Assembly: GCF_014842255.1 (NCBI RefSeq)
Contig: NZ_JACYVH010000009.1
Span: 12,423 to 76,422 of the forward strand
Source: Frigoribacterium sp. CFBP 13712
GTDB lineage: Bacteria; Actinomycetota; Actinomycetes; Actinomycetales; Microbacteriaceae
DNA: 64,000 bases
Direction: 5' to 3'
Position 1 is the first letter of the stretch. Each line of letters begins with the position of its first letter. A program made the translations under genes and the position numbers. The notes under the pieces are model-generated. The model was not told the origin of the DNA, searched no databases, and saw nothing but the letters and a program-made list of their open reading frames with translations. Below, piece after piece: positions 25,694 to 34,155 of this stretch.

Positions 25694-25761
25694 GCGGATC
25701 AGGTTATCCGGCGACGGGGCTGATCGCCTGACCCTTCCGATCAGCAGTATTTCATGTAAAG

Positions 25762-25767
25762 TATCTC
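25762..25767 (+). promoter_or_regulatory. AT-rich promoter of the GT2-GT4 gene
   Basis: An AT-rich island (25746-25775) carries TATTTCATGT and then TGTAAAGTATCT. TATCTC at 25762-25767 could be the -10 box with a leader of about 20 bases to ATG 25794. It is a divergent member of the shared element group. Confidence 0.4.
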
Positions 25768-25793
25768 ATGTTTGCCGATCCGACTGGAGAATG

Positions 25794-27851
25794 ATGTCCG
25801 AGCCCCACGAGCCCCTCGTATCCGTCGTCATCCCCGCCATCGCCGTCGACGACCATCTGCTCCAAGCGGTCTCGTCGGCGCTCGGCCAGACGTGGTCGCG
25901 GCTCGAGGTCGTCGTGGTGCTCGACGGGGCGACGGGGGACGAGAGCGACCTGCCGGTCGACCCGCGCCTCCTCGTGGTCCGCCTCGAGCGACGGAGCGGG
26001 ACGCCCGTCGCCCTGAACACGGGGATCGCCGCATCGCACGGCGAGTTCGTCGCCCGCCTCGACGCGGACGACCTGGCCGAGCCCCAGCGCATCGCGCGGC
26101 AGATGTCGGTCTTCGCGTCGCGACCCGAGCTCGTGGCCCTCGGGTCGTCCGTCACGGTCGTCGACGCCGACGGGGCACCCCTCCGGCACCTCGTCGCCCC
26201 CACCGGGCCCGATCTCCGACGCTTGCTGCTCACGCGGAACGCCCTGACGCACTCGGCCACGACCTACCGCCGCTCGGCGTTCGACCTCGTCGGCGGCTAC
26301 GACACGCGCTGCACGCGCATGCAGGACTACGACCTGTGGCTCCGCCTTGCGACCGTCGGCCCGATCGACAACGTGCCCGAGGCGCTCATCTCCTACCGCG
26401 TGCACGACGGGCAGCACAGTCGGCGGACTCCGCCGTGGGGCCCGGCGACCCGCAGCGTGCTCGCCGGCCGACGCCGACTGGCGGCCGCGCTCGGCTCGCC
26501 GCCGGCGGCCCAGCGGGCCCGCGACGCGGTGTGGATCGCCGCCCAGTTCGTGCGTCACGTGGGCCTCCGCCGCCCCCGGTACCTCCCCTCCCGGCTGACG
26601 CGGGGTCCGCGCCGGGGCGTGCTGCTCGTCACGACCGCCGACGGCAGCCTCGACGTGCTCTACGCGGGTCAGCTGCGGCGCTGGATCGCGCGAGGTGTCG
26701 GCCCGCTCGCGGTCGCCTCCGCCGACACGGGCCGTCTGGCGGCGGTCGGGCGCCGGGAGCGCGTGGCGACGCACGCGCTCCCCCTCGTCCGCGAGCCGGC
26801 TCCCGTCGACGACGTGAAGGCGCTCGGGGCGGCGACGAGGCTGCTGCTGCGTCTTCGCCCTGCCGTCGTGGTCTACGGGACTCCCAAGGCCTCGCTGGTC
26901 ACGGCCCTGGCGGCGACGATCGCTCGGGTGCCCCGACGGGTCCACGTGCTGCACGGGCTGCGGCTCGAGACCCAGACGGGTCTCCCCCGTCGCATCAGCC
27001 TTCTCGCGGAGCGCCTCGTGGCCGTGCTGTCGACCGAGACGGTGGCGGTGAGCCGCCCCCTCGTCGACGTCTGCCGCGAGCTCGGCATCCCGACCGGCCG
27101 CACGACCGTGCTGGGCCACGGCTCGGTGGGCGGCGTCGACGTCGAGCGCTTCGAGGCGGCGGGTCGCGACCCCGAGCGGCGGCGCACCGTCCGGTCGGCG
27201 CACGGCCTGGACGACGACGACCTCGTCGTGGGCTTCGTCGGGCGGGCCTCCGTCGACAAGGGACTCGTCGAGCTCGTCTCGGCGGTCGACCGGCTCCGCC
27301 GGGAGGGCCTCGCCGCGCACCTCGTGATCGTGGGCCCCGACGAGGGCCTGGCCGACCTCCCGCCCGAGACCCGTCGGCTGCTCGGCCAGGAGGGGTTCGC
27401 CCTGCACGGTCCCGTCGACCACGCGTCCGAGGTGCTGGCCGCGTTCGACGCGTTCTGCCTCCCCTCGCACCGCGAGGGGCTGGGCTCGGTCGTGCTCGAG
27501 GCGAGCTGCGCCGGGGTGCCCGTCGTCGTGAGCGACGCCCCGGCCCTCGCCGAGGTCGTGAGAGACGGCGTCACCGGGCTCGTCGTCCCCCGACGGGACG
27601 ACGTCGCGCTCGCGGACGCCCTCCGCACCGTCCTGACCGATCGTCGAGTCGCCTCGGCCCTCGCCACGGCCGCCGCAGCCTCGGTGGCCGAGCGCTTCGA
27701 TCACCGTGACGTCTGGGATCGGGCCGCCGAGCACCTCCTCGGGCACCTCAGTGCGGCGGGCGCCGCGGGCGCTGCGGACCCAGCGAGCGCCGCGGACCCA
27801 GCGAGCGCAGCGGGCGTCAGAACCGGTGCCGACGCACCCACGCGTGCATGA
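25794..27851 (+). CDS. Two-domain GT2-GT4 glycosyltransferase
   Basis: A 685-residue fusion. Residues about 8-235 are a GT2 (GT-A) domain with VSVVIPAIAVDDHLLQAVSS, the RLDADD metal site and a MQDYDLWLRL motif. Residues about 270-655 are a GT4 (GT-B) domain with VVGFVGRASVDKGLVELVSA and HREGLGSVVLEASCAGVPVV. It should add two sugars in succession. ATG 25794 has GGAG four bases upstream. The tail is Ala/Pro/Ser-rich and partly encoded by a duplicated 17-base sequence; it overlaps the convergent methyltransferase gene by 35 bases. It is monocistronic, apart from both main polysaccharide blocks. Confidence 0.87.
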   Translation: MSEPHEPLVSVVIPAIAVDDHLLQAVSSALGQTWSRLEVVVVLDGATGDESDLPVDPRLLVVRLERRSGTPVALNTGIAASHGEFVARLDADDLAEPQRIARQMSVFASRPELVALGSSVTVVDADGAPLRHLVAPTGPDLRRLLLTRNALTHSATTYRRSAFDLVGGYDTRCTRMQDYDLWLRLATVGPIDNVPEALISYRVHDGQHSRRTPPWGPATRSVLAGRRRLAAALGSPPAAQRARDAVWIAAQFVRHVGLRRPRYLPSRLTRGPRRGVLLVTTADGSLDVLYAGQLRRWIARGVGPLAVASADTGRLAAVGRRERVATHALPLVREPAPVDDVKALGAATRLLLRLRPAVVVYGTPKASLVTALAATIARVPRRVHVLHGLRLETQTGLPRRISLLAERLVAVLSTETVAVSRPLVDVCRELGIPTGRTTVLGHGSVGGVDVERFEAAGRDPERRRTVRSAHGLDDDDLVVGFVGRASVDKGLVELVSAVDRLRREGLAAHLVIVGPDEGLADLPPETRRLLGQEGFALHGPVDHASEVLAAFDAFCLPSHREGLGSVVLEASCAGVPVVVSDAPALAEVVRDGVTGLVVPRRDDVALADALRTVLTDRRVASALATAAAASVAERFDHRDVWDRAAEHLLGHLSAAGAAGAADPASAADPASAAGVRTGADAPTRA
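27774..27808. repeat. 18-base tandem duplication at a 3' gene end
   Basis: GCGGACCCAGCGAGCGC occurs at 27774-27790 and 27792-27808. It encodes ADPASA twice in the tail of the GT2-GT4 protein. Confidence 0.9.
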
Positions 27852-28470
27852 CCACGGCGGCCGCCGCCGACGCGTTGATGCTGCGGGTCGAGCCGAACTG
27901 CGAGATCTCGAGCACGGCGTCGGAGGCCGCGATGGCCTCGTCGCTGAGACCCGGGCCCTCCTGACCGAAGAGCAGCACGCAGCGCTCGGGCAGGTCGAAC
28001 GTCTCGATGGGCACCGATCCCTCGACGTTGTCGACCGCCAGGACGGGCAGCCCGGCCTCCCGCGACCACGCCAGGAAGGACGCGACGTCGGGGTGGTGCA
28101 GCACGTGCTGGTAGCGGTCGGTGACCATCGCCCCGCGCTTGTTCCACCGCCGCCGACCGACGATGTGGACGGTGTCGGCGGCGAAGGCGTTCGCGCTCCG
28201 CACGATCGACCCGATGTTCATGTCGTGCTGCCAGTTCTCGATGGCCACGTGGAAGGGATGGCGGTGCTCGTCGAGATCGGCGACGATCGCCTCCATCGTC
28301 CAGTACCGGTACCGGTCGATCACGTTGCGGGAGTCGCCGTCGCGGAGCAGCTCGACGTCGTAGCGTTCGTCGACGGGCCAGTCGGACTCGCCGCCCGGCC
28401 AGGGCCCCACGCCGTGCAGGGGCTGCAGGGCATCGGCCGGCGTCGGGTCGGAGGCGTCGTCCTGGGGCAT
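27817..28470 (-). CDS. TrmH/SpoU-family RNA 2'-O-methyltransferase
   Basis: A 217-residue SPOUT methyltransferase with the three family motifs in order: NIGSIVRSANAF (motif 1, about 100), VLLFGQEGPGLS (motif 2) and SQFGSTRSINASAAAAVVMHAW (motif 3, forming the SAM-binding knot). It should methylate a ribose 2'-OH in tRNA or rRNA. The start ATG 28470 lies six bases after TACCCT (28482-28477 on the minus strand), so the mRNA is probably leaderless. Its last 35 bases overlap the convergent GT2-GT4 gene. It is a housekeeping gene enclosed by polysaccharide genes. Confidence 0.9.
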   Translation of the reverse strand: MPQDDASDPTPADALQPLHGVGPWPGGESDWPVDERYDVELLRDGDSRNVIDRYRYWTMEAIVADLDEHRHPFHVAIENWQHDMNIGSIVRSANAFAADTVHIVGRRRWNKRGAMVTDRYQHVLHHPDVASFLAWSREAGLPVLAVDNVEGSVPIETFDLPERCVLLFGQEGPGLSDEAIAASDAVLEISQFGSTRSINASAAAAVVMHAWVRRHRF

Positions 28471-28497
28471 CAGGCCAGGGTACGGGTGTCCGCGTCG

Positions 28498-28513
28498 AGG
28501 AGGCGCGCCTCCT
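28498..28513. repeat. 16-base perfect palindrome of the GAGGAGGCGCG element
   Basis: AGGAGGCGCGCCTCCT lies between the divergent trmH-like and nagD-like genes, so it is not a terminator there. It is the fully symmetric form of the dispersed element. Confidence 0.85.
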
Positions 28514-28574
28514 GAGCTCCGGGAACGTCGCGTCGTGAGGGCGAGGACGAGGGCGGGAGCCGGGGGCACCTCAG

Positions 28575-28580
28575 TAAGGT
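28575..28580 (+). promoter_or_regulatory. Leaderless -10 box of the HAD hydrolase gene
   Basis: TAAGGT ends six bases before ATG 28587, matching the TAnnnT-N6/7-start layout of mntR, the trmH-like gene, pyrE and xthA. Confidence 0.5.
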
Positions 28581-28586
28581 GGCCGC

Positions 28587-29399
28587 ATGGCTACCCGCGA
28601 CGAAGTCGAATGCTGGCTCACCGACATGGACGGCGTGCTCGTGCACGAGAACCATGCTCTGCCGGGGGCGGCCGCACTGATCCAGCAGTGGCAGGACGAG
28701 GGCACCCCGTACCTGGTGCTGACGAACAACTCGATCTTCACACCGCGCGACCTCGCGGCCCGGCTGCGGGCCTCGGGGCTCGACGTGCCCGAGGAGCGCA
28801 TCTGGACGTCCGCGCTCGCGACCGCCGACTTCTGCCGCTCGCAGATGCCGAACGGCTCGGCGTTCGTGATCGGCGAGGCCGGCATGACCACGGCGATGCA
28901 CGAGGCCGGGTTCATCATGACCGAGACCGCCCCCGACTACGTCGTCGTGGGCGAGACGCGCAACTACTCGTTCGACGCCATCACCAAGGCCGTGCGACTG
29001 ATCCGCAGCGGCTCGCGCTTCATCGTGACGAACCCCGACGCGACCGGACCGAGCGCCGAGGGGGTGCTGCCCGCCACAGGGGCCATCGCGGCGATGATCC
29101 AGGCGGCGACGGGCAAGTCGCCGTACGTGGTCGGCAAGCCTAACCCGATGATGTTCCGGTCGGCCATGAACCGCATCGGCGCGCACAGCGAGAACACGGC
29201 GATGATCGGCGACCGGATGGACACCGACATCATGGCGGGCATCGAGGCCGGCCTGCACACCATCCTCGTGATGACCGGCATCAGCGATCAGGCCGAGATC
29301 GAGCGGTACCCCTTCAGGCCGAACGAGATCCTGACCGGAGTGCACGAGCTCGTGCGGGCCGAGCCGGTCGAATCCGACGTCGTCCCGTCGGAGTTCTGA
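28587..29399 (+). CDS. HAD-IIA family phosphatase (NagD-like)
   Basis: A 270-residue HAD hydrolase of subclass IIA. Motif I is DMDGVLV (Asp13 nucleophile, Asp15 acid/base), motif II is VLTNNS, the motif III lysine is in GKPNPMMF, and motif IV is MIGDRMDTDI. The large C2 cap lies between motifs II and III. Such enzymes dephosphorylate small sugar or nucleoside phosphates; the substrate is not predictable. Its mRNA is probably leaderless. It is convergent with the KAS III operon and belongs to the housekeeping set interleaved with polysaccharide genes. Confidence 0.88.
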   Translation: MATRDEVECWLTDMDGVLVHENHALPGAAALIQQWQDEGTPYLVLTNNSIFTPRDLAARLRASGLDVPEERIWTSALATADFCRSQMPNGSAFVIGEAGMTTAMHEAGFIMTETAPDYVVVGETRNYSFDAITKAVRLIRSGSRFIVTNPDATGPSAEGVLPATGAIAAMIQAATGKSPYVVGKPNPMMFRSAMNRIGAHSENTAMIGDRMDTDIMAGIEAGLHTILVMTGISDQAEIERYPFRPNEILTGVHELVRAEPVESDVVPSEF

Positions 29400-29427
29400 C
29401 CCTCTGCTCGGCCCGCTCGACGGCGGA

Positions 29428-30465
29428 TCAGAGGTCGACGACCACCGCCGCCCAGGACAGGCCGACGCCGAACCCGACGAACACGGCCTTCTGCCCGCGG
29501 GACACCTGCCCGCTCGCCAGCCCGGCTTCGAGCGCCAGGGGGATGGACGACGACGTCGTGTTGCCCACGTCGTGCATCGCGACGACGAACCGGGTCGGAT
29601 CGATGCCGAGCTTCTTGCGCAGGGTCTCGAGCATGAAGGCGTTCGCCTGATGCAGGACGAACACGTCGATGTCGTCCATCGTGACGCCGGCCAGCTCGAG
29701 TGAGCGGTCGACGACCTCCGGGACCACCCGCAGCGAGAACGTGAACACCTCGGCGCCGTTCATGTACAGATCGCGACCCGACGGCACCAGGCCGCGGGCC
29801 TCGGGCAGCGACTTCGGAGCGAGCACCGACGGGTCGGCGAACCCGCCACCGGGGACGATCAGGTGCTCCACCCCCGACCCGTCGGTGCCGTAGGCGAAAC
29901 CGGTGAGGGCCGGCGCCTCCGCCGACGCCGTCACGAGGGAGGCGCTGGCGCCGTCGCCGAAGAGCGACCGCAGCTGCCGATCGGCCGGGTTGATGAAGCG
30001 CGAGATCGTGTCGACGGTCACGAGCAGGATCGTCCGGGCCTGCCCCGACTCGATCAGGCCCTTCGCGACCCCGAGGGCGTAGACGTAGCCCGAGCAGCCC
30101 ACGGTGAGGTCGAGCGCGCCCACATGGTTCCGGAGACCGAGCCGGTGCTGCACGAGGGAGGAGGTCGACGGCATGGTGAAATCGGGGCTCTGCGTGCAGA
30201 GGAGCAGGAAGTCGACGTCGTCGCGATCGACGCCGTGCTCGCGGAAGAGACGCTCGGCCGCGCCGACGGCCAGGTCGGACGAGGTCTCGCCGTCGACCAC
30301 GTGGCGGCTGACGATGCCCGTCTTCGCCGCGAGGCGGTCGATGTTCTCGGGGGCGAATTCGCGGTTCAGCTCGTCGTTGTCGACGACCCGCGGGGGGACG
30401 AACGACGCGACCGGCCCGAGGGCGGCGTAGCGGAAGGGAGCCGAGGAGGCGCGGGTCGTGCTCAT
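29428..30465 (-). CDS. 3-oxoacyl-ACP synthase III-like enzyme
   Basis: A 345-residue thiolase-fold condensing enzyme of the FabH type. The catalytic triad is complete: Cys124 in TVGCSGY, His in VLHQANAF (about 255) and Asn in VGNTTSSS (about 285). It is the last gene of a compact three-gene operon with an acyl carrier protein and a PglD-like acyltransferase, joined by ATGA and GTGA overlaps, not with fatty-acid genes. It may make or transfer a short acyl group for a sugar substituent, as FabH-like proteins do in some glycan loci. Its start codons carry a copy of the dispersed GAGGAGGCGCGGGTCG sequence (30442-30458). Confidence 0.88.
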   Translation of the reverse strand: MSTTRASSAPFRYAALGPVASFVPPRVVDNDELNREFAPENIDRLAAKTGIVSRHVVDGETSSDLAVGAAERLFREHGVDRDDVDFLLLCTQSPDFTMPSTSSLVQHRLGLRNHVGALDLTVGCSGYVYALGVAKGLIESGQARTILLVTVDTISRFINPADRQLRSLFGDGASASLVTASAEAPALTGFAYGTDGSGVEHLIVPGGGFADPSVLAPKSLPEARGLVPSGRDLYMNGAEVFTFSLRVVPEVVDRSLELAGVTMDDIDVFVLHQANAFMLETLRKKLGIDPTRFVVAMHDVGNTTSSSIPLALEAGLASGQVSRGQKAVFVGFGVGLSWAAVVVDL

Positions 30466-31133
30466 CGCGCCGCCCCCGGGAGCATCACGGCCGGCACCCC
30501 GAAGACCGTCGACCCGGGGCGGACCCGGCGGAGGACGACGCTGCCGGCGCCGACGCGGGCCGAGGCGCCGACCTCGACGCCCGGGCGCAGGATGGCGCCC
30601 GTGGCGACGAACGCCCGGTCGCCGACCGTCACCCCGCCGAGCAGGGCGGCCCCGCCGCTGACGGTGGCGACGTCGCCGACGACGACGTCGTGACCCAGGG
30701 CGGCGGACGTCTGGAGCCAGACGTGCGCCCCGACCGTCACATCGGTCGAGACCACGACGAACGGATAGACGACCGACCCCTCGCCGATGCTCGACCCCGG
30801 GAGGAGGACGGCGGTGTCGTGGACGAAGGTCGCGTAGACGACCCCGGCGGCGTCGAGCCGCTCGACCACGGACGCCCGCGACCGCGGCTCGCCGATCGCG
30901 CACAGCACGAGGTCGGAGGAGTCGGGGACGTACGCGTCGATCGTGGAGACGACGGGTGCCGGAGACCCGGGTCGTTCGCCGGAGTCGTCGATGAAGACGA
31001 CCTCGTCGATGCGCTGGTCGGCGAGGAACCTCGGCGACGACCGCACCATGGCGAGCAGCTCGCGACCGGCCCCGCCGGCGCCGACGAGGACGAGGCGACG
31101 ACGCGTCTCGACGGGATCGAGACCCCCGGTCAC
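30462..31133 (-). CDS. PglD-like sugar O/N-acyltransferase (left-handed beta helix)
   Basis: A 223-residue protein with an N-terminal Rossmann-like domain (LVLVGAGGAGRELLAMV) and a C-terminal left-handed parallel beta helix of hexapeptides (about residues 95-205, for example VGAHVWLQTSAALGHDVVVG). This is the NeuD/PglD arrangement, which acylates amino-sugar nucleotides. Two histidines of the catalytic region are visible (FVHDTA, LGHDV). Start GTG 31133 overlaps the ACP stop. The neighbouring ACP and KAS III suggest the donor could be acyl-ACP rather than acetyl-CoA. The acceptor may be the product of the aminotransferase at 36726. Confidence 0.82.
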   Translation of the reverse strand: MTGGLDPVETRRRLVLVGAGGAGRELLAMVRSSPRFLADQRIDEVVFIDDSGERPGSPAPVVSTIDAYVPDSSDLVLCAIGEPRSRASVVERLDAAGVVYATFVHDTAVLLPGSSIGEGSVVYPFVVVSTDVTVGAHVWLQTSAALGHDVVVGDVATVSGGAALLGGVTVGDRAFVATGAILRPGVEVGASARVGAGSVVLRRVRPGSTVFGVPAVMLPGAAR

Positions 31134-31357
31134 GCGAGAACGGGTGCGGTCAGGGCCTGGACGTCGGCCAGTGTGACGCAACGAGCCAGCGCCTCGGCGT
31201 CGACGACGACACCGCACGCGGAGTCGGCCTCGGCGATGAACATCGCGTTGGAGAGGGAGTCCCAGCCGATGTCGGAGAGGCGGTCGGTCAGTGCCACGGA
31301 GCCGGGCTCGGCGTCGACGAGATCGGCGGCGAGGGTGAGCAGGTCGGTGTCGTTCAT
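31130..31357 (-). CDS. Acyl carrier protein-like protein
   Basis: A 75-residue acyl carrier protein. Ser34 in IGWDSLSN is the expected 4'-phosphopantetheine site; four-helix spacing and the acidic character fit. It differs from a fatty-acid AcpP (the motif is WDSLS rather than DSLDT), consistent with a dedicated role. It is the first gene of the ACP/acyltransferase/KAS III operon, starting about 65 bases after an AT-rich promoter. It probably carries the acyl group that modifies a sugar of the polysaccharide. Confidence 0.82.
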   Translation of the reverse strand: MNDTDLLTLAADLVDAEPGSVALTDRLSDIGWDSLSNAMFIAEADSACGVVVDAEALARCVTLADVQALTAPVLA

Positions 31358-31422
31358 GTGTCCTCACGGGGTCGAGGAGCACGGCTGTGCCCCGACCATC
31401 ATGCTACCCGTGGTACATGTAT

Positions 31423-31435
31423 TTCACAATATCAA
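31423..31435 (-). promoter_or_regulatory. Shared AT-rich promoter element, ACP operon
   Basis: On the minus strand TTGATATTGTGAA, inside an AT-rich island 31413-31440. It is a looser match to TGTRATATTCTA. TATTGT as -10 box would give a leader of about 60 bases to ATG 31357. Confidence 0.4.
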
Positions 31436-31482
31436 TCCTCACTTTCCGTGAGGCGCACCGGTCGGCCCGGAGGGCGGCCGGT

Positions 31483-33498
31483 TCAGAGCAGGGCCGAGAC
31501 CACCGCCTCGGGTCGCATCATCGCGTCCGACGCGACGGCGGCCAGCACCGCCGGGCCGCCGGTGGAGGCCGCCTCGGGTGCGGCGAAGGCCGATCCGACG
31601 AGGAGGAACAGGACCAGCAGGGCGAGCACGACGACGACACCGGCCGCCACCCCCAGCAGGATCTTGCGTTCGCGAGGCCACGTCTCGATGCCGCCACCCG
31701 AGGAGGTGCGGCGCGGCCGGGTCTCGTCACCGCGCCTCCTCGGACCGGGCTCGTCGATCGGAGCCGACGACCCGGATGGGGCGGAGAAGCCGGCGAAGGG
31801 GTCGGACTCGGGCTCCGGCGCCGCCGAACCGCGACGTCTCGGCCCGGGCTCGTCGTCGTCGCCGAACAACGGGACGAAGGGCGCGTCGGACGGCGTCGAC
31901 CGTGCCCGGCGAGGCAGGACCGAGGTCGCGGCGTCGTCGGCGGGCTCGTCGTCGACGACGTCGTGCTGCCCACGCTCGGAGGGGTCGTGGGCGCCTCGCC
32001 TCGCAGCGGACTCCGAGTCGTCGGAATCGACGGGGTCGACTTCGTCGGAGAGCGACCACGAACCGGCAGGCAGGGTCTCGGCGGAGTCCGGTTCGGCGAC
32101 GGGCTGGCGGACGATGCCGAGGATCTCGGTGAACGTCGGTTCGTACTCGTCGTCGCGGTCGGAGGGCGACGGATCGCCTGCGGCGTCGCGCGGAGCCGGT
32201 TCGGGCGCAGTCGCCGCGGGCGCCACGGCCGGCGGGGGCAGCTGACCCGCCGCCTCGGCGAGACGTCGCTCGCGGCGCGTCATCTCGTGGTGCTCCTCCA
32301 CCCACCAGGGGTCGGCCGACGAGGCGGCGGCCGGCGTCGTCGCGCCGACGGGGGCCGCGTCGGAGTCGCGGCCGGGGGTCTGGACGGACTCGGGACGGGA
32401 TGCGGGCTCGGGCTCGGGCTCGGGCTCGGGTGTGGGATCGCGTGCGGGCTCGGGCTCGGGCTCGGGTGTGGGATCGCGTGCGGGCTCGGGCTCGGGTGCA
32501 GGTTCGGCCTCGGCCTCGGCCTCGGGTGCAGGCTCGGCCGCGGGCTCAGGCTCAGGTGCCGCCTCGGCCTCAGGCTCCGGCGGAGTGCCGGAGGGGGCCT
32601 CGGACACCGGCAGCGCCCGGGTCTCGTTCAGAGGTGCGGGCTCGGGTGGATCGACGACGGGAGGGGCGTGGTCGACGACCCGCTCCTCCTCGGGGCGGTC
32701 GTCGGCGGGGAGGGTGAAGGCCCGGGTCTCGACGTCGGAGGTCACGATGTCGTGCGCCTGCGTCGGCGGCAGGTCGTCTTCGAGGTGCGGCTCGGGCACC
32801 GGCTCAGGCTCAGGCCCCGGCTCGGGCTCGGGCTCGGGCTCGGAGGGCAGCGCGCTCCAGTCGAAGGTGCGCGGCTCGGCGGCGAGGTCGGAAGCAGTCG
32901 GAGTCGTGAGGATCGCGGTGAACGGGCCCGGCTCGTCCGTGGACGGAGAGCGCGGAGGATCGGCAGGAGCCGAGGGGGCCGGCGACGATGCGGGCGCGGG
33001 GGTCTCGTGCGGGGGCTGCTGCTCGCGAGACGGAACCGCGGGGGCCTCGCGCTCGTCGGCCGCAGCCTCAGAGGCGTCGGACGGAGGTTCGGTCGGGGTC
33101 GGCTCGGCCGAGGCGGCCCGGCGCAGCGCCGCGAGATCGAGCGCCATGGGGTGCCCGGAGCTGCGCGAGACGGTCGACTCGTCGGTCGGCGCCGGGGGGA
33201 CGGGCAGGGACGGTGCGCGGCGCGGCACGACGGGGACCACCGGGACGGACGCGGCGACGGCGCTGGGCGACGAGGGCTCGGGGTCAGTCGCAGGGGTGGG
33301 GGACATCGCAGGCCGGATCTGCAGCTCGGGCTCTGACGGCTCCGTCACCGGCGCTGCCGCCGCCTCCGGAACGGGTTCGGGCTGCTCGGTGTCGTCGGGC
33401 TCGGGCTCGGGCTCGGGGCCACCGAACTGCGCGGCGAGCCAGTCGGCGGAGTCGCGCTCGGCGTCGTCGGCGTCGCGACCGGTGGCCTCGTCGGTCAC
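31483..33498 (-). CDS. Pro/Glu-rich protein with C-terminal membrane anchor
   Basis: A 671-residue protein I cannot assign to a named family. Residues 1-600 are highly acidic and Pro/Glu/Ala-rich, with runs of Glu-Pro and a tandem 12-residue repeat [12 protein letters not shown], so the region is mostly disordered. The sequence DEPGPRRRG occurs twice near 545-580. A single transmembrane segment (about residues 612-640, [21 protein letters not shown]) is followed by a 30-residue tail. No signal peptide is seen, so the long region should be cytoplasmic with the tail outside. GTG 33498 overlaps the pyrE stop, so the two are co-translated. Confidence 0.75.
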   Translation of the reverse strand: MTDEATGRDADDAERDSADWLAAQFGGPEPEPEPDDTEQPEPVPEAAAAPVTEPSEPELQIRPAMSPTPATDPEPSSPSAVAASVPVVPVVPRRAPSLPVPPAPTDESTVSRSSGHPMALDLAALRRAASAEPTPTEPPSDASEAAADEREAPAVPSREQQPPHETPAPASSPAPSAPADPPRSPSTDEPGPFTAILTTPTASDLAAEPRTFDWSALPSEPEPEPEPGPEPEPVPEPHLEDDLPPTQAHDIVTSDVETRAFTLPADDRPEEERVVDHAPPVVDPPEPAPLNETRALPVSEAPSGTPPEPEAEAAPEPEPAAEPAPEAEAEAEPAPEPEPARDPTPEPEPEPARDPTPEPEPEPEPASRPESVQTPGRDSDAAPVGATTPAAASSADPWWVEEHHEMTRRERRLAEAAGQLPPPAVAPAATAPEPAPRDAAGDPSPSDRDDEYEPTFTEILGIVRQPVAEPDSAETLPAGSWSLSDEVDPVDSDDSESAARRGAHDPSERGQHDVVDDEPADDAATSVLPRRARSTPSDAPFVPLFGDDDEPGPRRRGSAAPEPESDPFAGFSAPSGSSAPIDEPGPRRRGDETRPRRTSSGGGIETWPRERKILLGVAAGVVVVLALLVLFLLVGSAFAAPEAASTGGPAVLAAVASDAMMRPEAVVSALL
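32431..32496. repeat. 36-base-period repeat in the Pro/Glu-rich gene
   Basis: A 30-base sequence starting TGTGGGATCGCGTGCGGG is present identically at 32431-32460 and 32467-32496, flanked by further CTCGGG hexamers from 32406. It encodes alternating Glu-Pro and ARDPTP units on the minus strand. Confidence 0.9.
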
Positions 33499-34046
33499 GG
33501 CCGCAACCCGAGATCGTCGAGATCGATGGCGGCGAGATACGGGTAGCCGGCGGCCTCGATGACCTCGCGAGCGCCGGTGCTGCGGTCGACGACGACGGCC
33601 ACGGCGGCGATCTCCGCGCCGACGGCCTCGAGCGCCTTCGCGGCCGCGAGCGGCGAGCCCCCGGTCGTCGACGTGTCTTCGAGCACGACGACCCGCTTCC
33701 CGGCGAGCTCGGGGCCCTCGACCTGCTTGCCCCGCCCGTGGTCTTTGGGCTCTTTGCGGACCACGAACGCGTCGTAGTCCTTGCCGAGGGCGACACCCTG
33801 GTGCAGCACGGCGGCGGCGATCGGGTCGGCGCCCATGGTCAGACCGCCGACGGCGAAGACGTCGGGGACCTCGTCGATGAGGTCGACCATGACCCGGCCG
33901 ATCAGCGGAGCGACCCGGTGGTCGAGGCTGACCTTGCGGAGGTCGATGTAGTAGGTCGCCTTCTTGCCGCTCGTCAGAGTGAAGTCGCCGTGGAAGACGG
34001 CTTCGGAGCCGATGAAGTCGATGAGCTGTGTGCGTGCGTCGGTCAC
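33495..34046 (-). CDS. pyrE: Orotate phosphoribosyltransferase
   Basis: A 183-residue PRTase of pyrimidine synthesis, joining orotate to PRPP. The flexible-loop motif [16 protein letters not shown] and the PRPP-binding motif [17 protein letters not shown] are complete; [18 protein letters not shown] at the N-terminus is the orotate-site segment. GTG 34046 follows TACCAT (34059-34054, minus strand) by seven bases, implying a leaderless message. It is divergent from xthA, and its stop overlaps the start of the Pro/Glu-rich membrane protein (GTGA). Confidence 0.95.
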   Translation of the reverse strand: MTDARTQLIDFIGSEAVFHGDFTLTSGKKATYYIDLRKVSLDHRVAPLIGRVMVDLIDEVPDVFAVGGLTMGADPIAAAVLHQGVALGKDYDAFVVRKEPKDHGRGKQVEGPELAGKRVVVLEDTSTTGGSPLAAAKALEAVGAEIAAVAVVVDRSTGAREVIEAAGYPYLAAIDLDDLGLRP

Positions 34047-34142
34047 GCGCCCAATGGTACGGCAGACCCCTCCACAGGCACCGGCTCGGCCTCCTGGCGA
34101 CCACGGGGGCGGCGGCACGGGACCGGCACCACGCCTCCCCGG

Positions 34143-34148
34143 TAGCGT
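34143..34148 (+). promoter_or_regulatory. Leaderless -10 box of xthA
   Basis: TAGCGT stands seven bases before ATG 34156, the same layout as for pyrE on the opposite strand at 34054-34059. Confidence 0.45.
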
Positions 34149-34155
34149 GGTCGGC

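Noticed and set aside
32406-32510. Short repeats resembling a CRISPR or minisatellite array
   Set aside because: Units are in-frame Glu-Pro codons with no unique spacers and no cas genes nearby.
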